A stretch of 27,045 nt of DNA. Origin: Gracilaria caudata (Eukaryota; Rhodophyta; Florideophyceae; Gracilariales; Gracilariaceae). The stretch lies in NCBI GenBank assembly GCA_030374735.1, contig JASCIV010000271.1:1-27045 (forward strand). The letters are read 5' to 3'. Positions 17,506-25,445 of this stretch are shown here, piece by piece. Under the pieces are notes generated by a model. It made no database searches. It was not told where the DNA came from and was given only the letters and a program-made list of their open reading frames with translations. The position numbers and the translations under genes were made by a program. How positions within the stretch are numbered: position 1 is the stretch's first letter; every line of letters begins with the position of its first letter.

Positions 17506-18008
17506 AGGCGTACGCTTGAACTGTCGCTGAGTTGCTGTATTACGCTTGGCGTTGATAAACTGCTTTCGTGCTCATGCTGCCTCAAAACTCAACGTTGGTG
17601 CGCAACAAGTTTGAGGCCTATCGATTTGAAGCTGATAAGATCCCAAATCTCTTTACATCTACACAAGAACAAATCGCTGTGCGTGGTAGAGGTGGCAGCC
17701 CACAGCGCCAGCAACGACAGCGCCTGCTTACATGGCTGTCAATATACCGCATTGCTGCCTCCAATTAGCCTCGCATTTGCGCCGCACTATGACGCGCAAT
17801 AGTATGACCCAATATGTGTAAACACAAACTGCTTTTCCATCACTTTTAAGGAAAAAACGCGTGCACGCTATGCCGTCTGATGTCCTACTCCACGCCAATC
17901 AAAAACGCACTTCGTGCTTGCTGTCACACGTTATAAAACAACAACCGCATCTCATCTCTGCTCCCTTCTTTCTTGTACAGCCATCGCCTCAATGCGTGCC
18001 ACATACAA
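17506..18008. other. Intergenic region with duplicated promoter of C2
   Basis: No gene. From 17708 it matches the upstream region of C1 (14758 onward) and includes the TATA box at 17931 and a CCAATC word near 17895. Confidence 0.5.
17931..17938 (+). promoter_or_regulatory. TATA box of family gene C2
   Basis: TTATAAAA lies 78 bp before the ATG at 18009 and matches the TATA box of C1 at 14976. The pyrimidine-rich run that follows, ending in cttcttgtac, is also conserved. Confidence 0.6.
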
Positions 18009-18509
18009 ATGGATTTTGAACCGTCCGCGCCGCCACTGCCTTCAGAACAGCGTCACCAACAAGCAAGCCCCAATTTGTATCCACATGTGGATCCACATCC
18101 TGCTCAACACTCTCAATTCCATCCTGCCCACAATCACGATAAGCAGTCGTCACCATCTTCACCAAACACTTGGGAAACACCAAATTCGCCACCGCCGCCA
18201 CCACCACCACTAGAAAATGAGGCGCTGTTTTCGTCGCACGCACAGCCTGACATCGAGGACCAGAATCCCAAGATAGACCACGACGAGGACGCTTCCTCAG
18301 ATGGAATTTTCTTTCTTCTCGGTTTGTTACTCGGGTTTGTGAGTAATGTGCTTGCGTTGGTGCCGCTCCTATTTGCTAAACGGTTGGGAATTGTTGAACG
18401 AAAGAAGAGGTTGTTCATTACAGGCGCTTTAATTTCCACTATTATCGAGATTGTGCTTATTCTCGTTATTGTCATTCTCTACATCGTCGTATTGCGAAGT
18501 GTTTGGTAA
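18009..18509 (+). CDS. Two-TM hairpin family protein C2 (PSAP, proline-rich)
   Basis: The 166-residue protein is the same length as C1; its ATG at 18009 aligns with that of C1. Residues 1-97 are rich in Pro/Gln/His/Ser: EPSAP at 4-8, PHPAQHSQFHPAHNH, SSPNT, seven prolines at 61-67, then an acidic DIEDQNPKIDHDED. TM1 is at 99-122 (GIFFLLGLLLGFVSNVLALV), the loop is AKRLGIVERKKRLF, TM2 is at 137-162, and the tail is RSVW. Loop and helices match C1 well, as do the EPSAP start and HSQF/SSPNT blocks, while the rest of the N-terminus varies in length with compensation. Function is unknown; a membrane adaptor is one possibility. Confidence 0.8.
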   Translation: MDFEPSAPPLPSEQRHQQASPNLYPHVDPHPAQHSQFHPAHNHDKQSSPSSPNTWETPNSPPPPPPPLENEALFSSHAQPDIEDQNPKIDHDEDASSDGIFFLLGLLLGFVSNVLALVPLLFAKRLGIVERKKRLFITGALISTIIEIVLILVIVILYIVVLRSVW

Positions 18510-19437
18510 GGTTGCAGAGCTTTCTGCGCTCTTGTGCTTGCGCCTAAACAAGCCACTGGATGATAAGTGAATACTTGTTTTTCGATCACTTTTCGTCCAA
18601 TTGCTGGCAAACATGATGCACGGTTTCCACTTTAGTTGATGGCTTTCCCGTAACTACTTGATGCTCTTGTGCCAGCAAAGTTTAGAGCCCATAAACTCGC
18701 TCTGCAAAGCAGAAGCACTCTTTTTTTTTGTCGACGTGGTTCATCATCTTGTACAGATGACGCTAAGCAATAGTAGCTCTTTTAATTTCGGACATCAACC
18801 TTCAATTACTAGATTCAAGTAACCTTTTCTCTACGGAAAGGCTTCTCTCCTCAAGAATGTTAACAACCTATGGGGGATACTGTGGAATCACAAGTTTTGA
18901 ACGATTTTTTTTTGGCAAGAGTCTATTGGGCGCGTGTTAGTCATCGATGCTAATATTCGCGGCTAACCAAGGGAGCATCAAACGTTCTTTGTTGTCCGCA
19001 ATGAAGAAGAAGAACCAACGTTAGGCCATTCAGTAGGAGTGCTGCAAACAGAAGCTGTAGTTCTTACAACCATGAAAGGATGGCAAGCATGTGAACGACA
19101 GGCAAACAGCTGCAGGAGAACCAAACAAAAAAGTGCATCGCATGCATAGCAACCGCTGCACTTCTGCAACGCAGTCCACCTGTGTGTGCATGGGTGCGCA
19201 GCCGGATCGATAACCGAACCTTTATGGCAGCACATTTTTGTGCCACCGCAAATAAATCGTCATCGCTGGACTCAATCAGCCACACTTTGAGGCAGCCTTT
19301 TTCAGCTGCATGGCTGAGCATTGTAATGGTATAAAAATGGAAACGCCATTTCTTGCCTGATCCCCGACTCTGCATTGCCGCAATCTGTTACACTGTATTA
19401 TAACGTACCTTCACCGTTACCTTCCTGAGTGCTCCAC
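18510..19437. other. Intergenic region upstream of gene D
   Basis: No gene. It starts with the 3' flank of C2 and includes short T-runs at 18720 and 18906. Dispersed repeat copies lie at 18993-19013 and 19028-19051, and a TATAAAA box at 19330-19336. Confidence 0.45.
19330..19336 (+). promoter_or_regulatory. TATA-like box before gene D
   Basis: TATAAAA lies 102 bp before the ATG at 19438. A second AT-rich candidate (tgtattataa) lies about 40 bp before the start. Either could be the core promoter. Confidence 0.35.
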
Positions 19438-19794
19438 ATGACTGACACACAGCACAATTCGGACTACATGGAGTTCCATGTGAACGATGAGCACTATGAC
19501 TGTGAAGCATGCAAATCCGATCCTTCTGGAGCAGCCATCTTCTACACGGAACAAATGGAGTTTCGCTCATCAGAGCTGGAAGAGAAACCGAGACATAGAA
19601 GGCTGTTGTTCTTCGTCATTGGTGTTTGCGTCGGTCTGCTCCTAAACTTTTTCGGCTTGTCACTGGCGTTTCTCAACAGTACGACTCGCACCACTAAACG
19701 AAGAATTTACTTTGTGCTTGGAACAATACTGGGATGTTTCGCACAGATTGCCATTGTGCTTGCAATCCTTGCGATAGTTGGTGTTATCGGATGA
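19438..19794 (+). CDS. Two-TM hairpin family protein D (acidic N-terminus)
   Basis: The 118-residue protein starts at the ATG at 19438. Residues 1-50 are acidic and polar (MEFHVNDEHYDCEACKSD, SSELEEKP). A basic patch PRHRR precedes TM1 (56-79, LLFFVIGVCVGLLLNFFGLS), then the loop NSTTRTTKRRIYF, then TM2 (91-115, VLGTILGCFAQIAIVLAILA), ending VGVIG. It keeps the family plan and the xFhxGxxxG start of TM2. The loop contains N-S-T, a potential N-glycosylation site, in place of the GLRG motif. It is the shortest-tailed member and the last of the array on the right. Function is unknown. Confidence 0.65.
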   Translation: MTDTQHNSDYMEFHVNDEHYDCEACKSDPSGAAIFYTEQMEFRSSELEEKPRHRRLLFFVIGVCVGLLLNFFGLSLAFLNSTTRTTKRRIYFVLGTILGCFAQIAIVLAILAIVGVIG

Positions 19795-20204
19795 TCTTGA
19801 CTTCTGGTTGGCACAACACTTTTGTAGAACAACGAATGAATGGCGAGTTGTTTCCGCTTCCGTTGCCAGGCAAGTTTAACGCCTCAGTGGCTTGGAAGAA
19901 CACGAAACTGAAGCACAATATCTACAGACGTTGGAGATTACGTCATTTTCCAGAGCAACCGTTTTGAAACACGAGAACGCCGTCAGAAATGGCGGTAGAA
20001 ACCTGTTTGAAACTTATGGAATTAGAATGAGTAGTACTCTATAACAAAAACCCAGCATTTGCTTTTCTAACTTCAAAACTCAGCATTTTTACCTGAAGAA
20101 CCTCTGGTATGGAACGGACAGAGCTGGGAAGTATAACGAAGGACATTGCGTTCTTGAAAATGTCAGCAGAATGATGATGTTGAGAACTGCAGATTCTAGT
20201 TGGT
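19795..20204. other. Intergenic region, nothing recognised
   Basis: No supported gene, motif or repeat was identified. Confidence 0.4.
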
Positions 20205-20733
20205 TTAGAAATTATAGACACCGGCTGTACTCGACAATTGTTGTTCATGCTGGTCCCAGGTAAAGGAATAATCGCCCAGCTCGAGTATTTCGAGCCCTTC
20301 ACTAGAAACAAAATACTTTCCTTCGTTCATAGAAGCCCCGAGATGATTGCTGACCAAGAACGGTGCTAGTATACTAATCGCCGAGTAGCACAGCCTGCTA
20401 CTATTCATCTCAATCTCTGCAGCCGACGTTCTTGTAGAAACACATGGCTTGTATCGTCCCACCTTCACCAGTGAAAAGGCGTGTGGCAGAAGGTACAACT
20501 TGTGCAATGATACTCAGTCGTACTATACGCAGCGTGGTACATATAGCATACACTTCGTAAGCTACGTAGCACAGAAATCTACTTTGGCGGAACAGAGTTA
20601 TCATTAGAATGCCGGCTGCTACAACCAAGTACGCGAAGCATAGTGTAGTACCAGCTCCAAAACGAGCTGAAAAGATTCCCAAGACTGGATTTGCAAAGAT
20701 CGGACAGTCCTTCTTCGGTACACAGCTGTCATC
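20205..20733 (-). pseudogene. Disrupted or spliced membrane-protein gene (minus strand)
   Basis: Two minus-strand frames look like parts of one protein. The upstream frame (20733 down to 20410) reads CVPKKDCPIFANPVLGIF, then a hydrophobic segment (TLCFAYLVVAAGILMITLF), then ICTTLRIVRLSIIAQVV and FTGEGG. The downstream frame (20507 to 20205) continues EIEMNSSRLCYSAISILAPF, then a polar tail. A 52-nt interval, 20468 down to 20417, begins GTGAAG and ends CTGCAG on the minus strand, and removing it would join the frames, so a short intron is possible. Otherwise this is a frameshifted pseudogene. No ATG precedes the first frame after its bounding stop at 20734-20736. The hydrophobic layout loosely resembles the protein at 8963-9736. 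Confidence 0.4.
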
Positions 20734-20761
20734 TTAACGCAATCAGGAGCCGATAACGCCG

Positions 20762-21407
20762 ATGAATCCATACCACGCCAATCGCCTGAACTATTCCGCG
20801 TTTTGCTCGCAGGCCTGTTTACCGTCACTCCCGTGCGCGCCATTCTTCACCGCAATGATGGCCACAAGCTCTACATGCTCGTCGCTCAATTGTCCCTCCT
20901 GCCATACACAGCGCTCATAAATAATACCATGTTGAGAGCGCTATCGATTATGTCTGGCGCGCATCCGAACGAGCCACACGCTGTGTTTGGGTTTCTCGCC
21001 AAGTTGTCGAACCCAATTCTGGGTCTTGCGTACGTCTTTCCTCTGGACTCGTACATGTTGACGTGTATTGCTTACACGACGTCCATGAACGGCTCCCGGT
21101 TTTGTTCAAGGCCGTTTTCTTTCCGTTCCTGAACAGTGTACTGACGATCCCAGCATGCTTGCTTGCGAGTGGAGTGATGTATTATCCTGAGCAGATCGTA
21201 AATGAGGGCTTTGTCGGGGAGATATTAGTGTTTGGAGAGAATATGGGCCGCACGTATCATAGGGTCCTTGTTGCCGGTTGGATGATGTTCTTTTTCTTTC
21301 CGATCTCGATAATACTTTACGGCTTGCTATTTCTCGACAATCTCCTGTACAGGCTTTTCGAGTATCGTGTGATACTAACGTGGTACGTGCACATGTCTCG
21401 CGTTTGA
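20762..21407 (+). pseudogene. Disrupted or spliced membrane-protein gene (plus strand)
   Basis: Coherent hydrophobic protein sequence is split over at least two frames. Frame one (open from about 20671 to 21132, without a usable ATG) contains LLAGLFTVTPVRAILHRNDG, then LYMLVAQLSLLPYTALI and FGFLAKLSNPILGLAYVF. The second frame (about 21100-21407) contains VLFKAVFFPFLNSVLTIPAC, then GEILVFGENMGRTYHRVLV and MMFFFFPISIILYGLLFLD. An ATG at 20762 lies in yet another frame. Reading passes from one frame to the next near 21100. Either introns or frameshifts are needed. I recognise no family. It diverges from the minus-strand remnant, with their 5' ends within 30 bp. Confidence 0.4.
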
Positions 21408-23059
21408 TGTTGGACGGAGATAAGTTGTGGAGCGAGAAAAGCTCAGTAATTCGGACCCACCGCAGCCAAAACCCTGGGATCCGGACCCTCTAAAATAGCT
21501 CTCTGCGGTCAAACCATCAAGAACGGTGGGAATGAAAATCTCGTTGTTGTCTAGTGGAGCCGAAGGATCTTTGAAAGCTGCATATGCGCTGATTCGCTGG
21601 TTTTATTCAGCTCGTGTCGACGGGATAGATCGTGATCGTTTCATAACCATATCGGCGTATGAGCCAGGAGCATTGACATAAATGAGGGTGGGACATGCAA
21701 TCATACCGACAAGGAAGCAAGCGGTGATAAGAACATGACGTCATCTGTCTCATTACGCATGAACTGCAGCGTGAAGGTGGCGGAGACAAGTATTAATTAT
21801 CCAAAGCACGACTTGTAAATCTCGGGAAACCGCATATCATGTACGAAACCAATCCTCTTGGATGTAGGGCGTGCATGTTTGATGCAAAATGGATGCAGGT
21901 GTACTGTCTGGAAGAACGATTGACAGGAGTCCGTCTCGATTACGACGATGAAGTTCGGAACGGTTTTCAAGCCAACCTTGGCCGGGGCTAAGCCGAAGAT
22001 GCGAAGCGTGATGAAAGGGAGATTGGCGTACATGGTGCGGGCTACGTGGGGGGTGCTCGGTGGCGCAGATGATGAGATGAGTCAGATGGGCGGGCCATGA
22101 TGTTGAGCAAGGCGGTCTCATCCACAGCCAAAGTGGAGGATAACGTATCTTAACGACCGACAATTTTGACTGGAGTTGGGTTTGGCACTCACGCGAAGCG
22201 AAAACATCAGCCAAAAGTGGATCAATTGCTGCTTGGTACCTTTGCCAAAGCTATGACATGTTGTGAGTCGATCAGGTGAAGCACGTCTAGCATAACGCTT
22301 GGACCAAACGAGTACGTGCTACTGGCCTCCAAATACAACAGATAAGGAACAAAGACTTTGGAGCTATTCAGCATAGCACAGTTCTCCTTGCCTGCGATGA
22401 GTAACGATCATCATCTTTCCTTCTGAAGTCTGAACGACGTTGGTCACCGACTGCTTTATCTAACAGCCTTGCTTGAAGGCCGTTCTTCGCATCACAGGCA
22501 GCCTCGGCTGCCTCTGCCGCCTCGGTCGGGGCCGCCACTGCGAGATTTTGTAACCGTACAGGATTCTGATTGCCGATTCAGAAAGAAAGGTGGCTCAAAA
22601 CATCTAGAGGGTTGGCGCGACAATTTGGTTGGGAGGGCACGTTGTTGTTACGGACAGGCTGTGCGTCGAACGAAATGTCGTATGACGTGGGCGGAAGTGT
22701 TGGCATTAAGTCGAAGAGAGCCCGATGGGGACACAACTTCGCACACATTGCGGGATCCCATGCGTTGGGAGACATGTGCGATTGGCTGACTCGAACCGGG
22801 TCATGTCTCTGGCACTGCTGGTAATTTTTCCTGAGCGAAGACGCTTGGTTGTATCTCTTTGCAGATATGTTTAAAGAGGTTGCAGTTGTCGCCACCAGAC
22901 TTCTGGCGGGACCTGCTCATCGTTGTCGATATGATCGCCACGAGCCTCTTCTTCGCAGCGAGCCGCTCCGCACACCATTCAGCAACTGTCTGCTCCGCCC
23001 CCCAGGGTGAGTGCGCCTCTGTTTTGCTCTAAACGACTGCGCCGCGAACGGACCCGAAC
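21408..23059. other. Long intergenic region upstream of TIR-ankyrin gene
   Basis: Mostly nothing recognised. One minus-strand ATG frame at 21797-22033 is listed separately. The remainder has short frames without coherent composition. The last few hundred bases, which become GC-rich from about 22900, presumably hold the promoter of the gene at 23060; no TATA box stands out. Confidence 0.4.
21797..22033 (-). CDS. Hypothetical 78-aa ORF (uncertain)
   Basis: ATG-started minus-strand frame of 78 residues with protein-like composition: ANLPFITLRIFGLAPAKVGL, then PNFIVVIETDSC and GFVHDMRFPEIYKSCFG. The first third vaguely resembles the first strands of a C2-type domain (L-x-I-x-G-L followed by P-x-x-x-V-x-I), but it is too short for one. 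It could be a real small gene, a fragment of a larger broken gene, or chance. Confidence 0.25.
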   Translation of the reverse strand: MYANLPFITLRIFGLAPAKVGLKTVPNFIVVIETDSCQSFFQTVHLHPFCIKHARPTSKRIGFVHDMRFPEIYKSCFG

Positions 23060-24760
23060 ATGTTCCTTGATAAAGCGCTGCGACAAGCTGCCAGGCTGGG
23101 CAGCTTGGATCTGGTGACTTTGTTGCTTTCGGGCGGCGCCTGCGTGAACAGTAAGGACGGAGAAGGCCACAGCGCGTTGCACTTAGCCGCTCGGAACGCT
23201 CATGCGTTAGTTGTGGCGAAGCTACTGGAAAACGGCGCCAACGTGAACAGTCAGGACGTACATGGCCACACTGCGTTACACTTAGCCGCAGAGAGATATG
23301 ATGCGGTAGTAGTGATGGAGCTATTTTTTCACGGCGCCGACGTGCATGCGCAGACGAGGAATGGTATAACTGTCTTGCATCGCGCCGCTGAGAGAGCTCA
23401 TCCGCGACTGGTTGCGGATTTACTGTACCGAGGCGCCGACGTGCATGCCGTGACGGAGTATGATGAAACTGCCTTGCATTTTGCCGCTCATTGCGCTGGC
23501 AAAGACAATGACCGCGCAGACTTGGTGGTGGAGCTGCTGGAGCACGGCGCAGACGTGCATGCTAAGACGAAGAATGGTAAAACTGTCTTGCATCTCGCCG
23601 CTGAACAAGCTCATCGGCGAGTGGTGGCGGAGTTATTGGAGCACGGCGCCGACGTGCATGCCAAGACGGAGAATGATGAAACTGCATTGCATTGCGCCGC
23701 TAGTTGGATTAGCGACGGCAAAGACCGCGCAGACGTGGTGGCGAGGCTGCTGAGGCACGACGCTGACGTACACGAGTGCACTGAGTCTGGAAACACTGCG
23801 CTTCATCTCGCTGCCAGATATGAATGTATGGAAATGGCAGAGGTTTTGTGGAAGGCTGGCGCCGATCCGCACCAGAAGAACAATGACGGTGAAACGGCGC
23901 TGTCGCTGCTGCCGGAAGGAAGCCAACTCGCCAAGCAGATGCGCGCTGCACCATCTTCTCCGCGGCGTCCTCGGTCGAGGCTGCCCGAATCCAGCCGTTC
24001 CGCTGCGCACGAGCACCAGCAAGCTATGCGCTCTGCACCGTCTTCACATTCTCCGCTGCCTGCTCCGTCGCCCACGGTCATCGAACGGCAACTGGTGCAG
24101 CCCAAACGCAGCGCTACCGATGCGCTCGAACACGAGCAAGCGCCGTTTCGCATTTTCCTCAGCCACGCAGGCGAAGACAAGGAGACCATCGCGCGCCCGC
24201 TTTACAAGGGCCTGCAGAAGCACGGTCTCTCCGTGTTCCTCGACGTCGAGTCGCACGAGCTCGGCGATAACTCGCCAGACATCATGAAGCGCGCCATAGC
24301 AAGCGCGCCAGTCGGCGTGTTCATCATAAGCCCTGAATTCGTCGCCAAGGAATGGCCCATGCGCGAGCTGCTCATGTTCGTCAGGCGTTACGACGGTGCT
24401 CGCGCTGCCAACCGTACACCACCGCTGCTGATCCCGGTGTTCTACCGCATGTCTACCCGCGACTGCCGTGATGCGGACATCATGGACACCTACAGCGAAC
24501 TTTTCCGCCACCGTGGGCTATTCAGGCGAGCGGTGGACGGCTCTGTGCCGCTCGATGATGTGTGGCACGCGCTGGACGTTGCGGCCACGATATGGAGCAT
24601 CGAGAACGATATTGGCGCGTCAAATCTGGACCGCCCAAACATGGCGCTCACGCGAGAAGCATTCATTCAAATAGTTTTGGAGCGGATTTTGGAACGCCTT
24701 CACGTGGAATGTGTGCAACGCTCGTCACGCGCTCCGGTGACGGTGAGACTCAACATGTGA
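23060..24760 (+). CDS. Ankyrin-repeat/TIR-domain protein (predicted NADase)
   Basis: The 566-residue protein starts at the ATG at 23060. Eight ankyrin repeats cover residues 1-275 (consensus GxTALHLAA..., then LLEHGADVHAKT), plus a partial ninth. Two repeats carry inserts (CAGKDNDRAD at 145-154 and ISDGKDRAD at 217-225). A Pro/Ser/Arg-rich linker (286-360) leads to a C-terminal TIR domain. The TIR starts FRIFLSHAGEDK near 363, followed by LYKGLQKHGLSVFLDVE and APVGVFIISPEF, then W432-P-M-R-E436-L. E436 aligns with the catalytic glutamate of plant TIR and SARM1 NADases, so NAD+ cleavage is plausible. Ankyrin repeats would act as the sensing or protein-binding arm. There is no NB-ARC domain, TM helix or signal peptide. 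An immune or cell-death role follows from the family and is not shown by the sequence. Confidence 0.9.
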   Translation: MFLDKALRQAARLGSLDLVTLLLSGGACVNSKDGEGHSALHLAARNAHALVVAKLLENGANVNSQDVHGHTALHLAAERYDAVVVMELFFHGADVHAQTRNGITVLHRAAERAHPRLVADLLYRGADVHAVTEYDETALHFAAHCAGKDNDRADLVVELLEHGADVHAKTKNGKTVLHLAAEQAHRRVVAELLEHGADVHAKTENDETALHCAASWISDGKDRADVVARLLRHDADVHECTESGNTALHLAARYECMEMAEVLWKAGADPHQKNNDGETALSLLPEGSQLAKQMRAAPSSPRRPRSRLPESSRSAAHEHQQAMRSAPSSHSPLPAPSPTVIERQLVQPKRSATDALEHEQAPFRIFLSHAGEDKETIARPLYKGLQKHGLSVFLDVESHELGDNSPDIMKRAIASAPVGVFIISPEFVAKEWPMRELLMFVRRYDGARAANRTPPLLIPVFYRMSTRDCRDADIMDTYSELFRHRGLFRRAVDGSVPLDDVWHALDVAATIWSIENDIGASNLDRPNMALTREAFIQIVLERILERLHVECVQRSSRAPVTVRLNM

Positions 24761-25067
24761 AGTACTTCTCAAAAAGTGGGTGTCGACTAGCAGCATCAAG
24801 AGGGCGATAGGGTTCTGGTACGAAAGGAAGATCACAACCTATGTGATCAATGCCACCGGGAGAAATGGAAGGTACGGAGTGATTGTCCAACAGCAGGAGA
24901 CAAGGCGCAGCGATAACCAAGTTGTTCTGGCTTGTCTTTGAACAAATTGTTTGTCTGCAGAACGCACCAAATGCTCTGTTGAACTCATCAAGCGGGGGTT
25001 AAGATGGTCCATCAACATACAATCAGTATCGAATCGCGCTCGCGAATCAGAGAACAGAATCGGAGAC
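24761..25067. other. 3' flank of TIR-ankyrin gene
   Basis: No gene is visible. Composition becomes more AT-rich toward the palindrome and MITE that follow. Confidence 0.4.
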
Positions 25068-25120
25068 AACCGATTCAGGAGAATGCGGTAAAACGCGTTT
25101 TACCGCATTCTGAATCGGTT
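25068..25120. repeat. 53-bp palindrome with 32-bp perfect core
   Basis: The core at 25080-25111 is a perfect palindrome without a spacer: AGAATGCGGTAAAACG followed by its exact reverse complement. Outer arms AACCGATTC (25068-25076) and GAATCGGTT (25112-25120) extend it, with a 3-base AGG bulge on the left only. It lies 11 bp left of the MITE. It could be two transposon ends joined head to head, a foldback element or a protein-binding site. Confidence 0.85.
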
Positions 25121-25131
25121 CAACTACTGTA

Positions 25132-25443
25132 CTGTGGGGTGCCCTAAATTCTTGCACAATGTTCCAAAAACAGTGCTGCTAGAGTCGTCGTCAATATTTT
25201 TTGCTTGTTTAATGTAGGGCACAAAAAGTGCAGAAAGGGCCCTCGACTGTAAAACCTTGTATTTCAGATAAATTTGAGCATATAATTTACAGTGAATACA
25301 TACAACACGTGTAAAAACTATTTACTAACATAGGAAAATAAAATATTAGTTGTGGTAATTTAAACTACTGTTCTACTGCCAACAACGAACATTTTGGTGT
25401 TCTAAATGGAGGGCACCTGTTTAACGTCATGGGCACCCCACAG
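25132..25443. mobile_element. MITE, 312 bp, 13-bp TIRs, TA target duplication
   Basis: The left end CTGTGGGGTGCCC (25132-25144) and right end GGGCACCCCACAG (25431-25443) are perfect inverted repeats. Both are flanked outside by TA (25130-25131 and 25444-25445), giving a TA target-site duplication. The interior is AT-rich, non-coding, and carries further GGGCAC/GTGCCC words near both ends (about 25216 and 25411). TA duplication and short TIRs fit the Tc1/mariner/pogo superfamily, the same superfamily as the transposase-like gene at 5963. The element carries no transposase and would need one supplied in trans. Confidence 0.8.
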
Positions 25444-25445
25444 TA

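Larger units (their letters stand above)
17708..18630 (+). repeat. Segmental duplication unit C2 (copy of 14758-15673)
   Basis: Second copy, same orientation, with the same order of landmarks. Gene E lies between the two copies, so the duplication is not strictly adjacent, or gene E belongs to a larger duplicated block. Confidence 0.75.

Noticed and set aside
22741..22830. tRNA T-loop-like word (ggttcgagtc) on the minus strand
   Set aside because: Flanking bases do not pair as a T stem, and no anticodon or D arm could be laid out.
22469..22895. Frames of 84-106 codons on both strands
   Set aside because: Non-ATG starts for the longer protein-like one, no motif, and mutually overlapping.
23633..24022. 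Long minus-strand frames across the ankyrin region
   Set aside because: Repeat-driven antisense shadows of the ankyrin-TIR gene.
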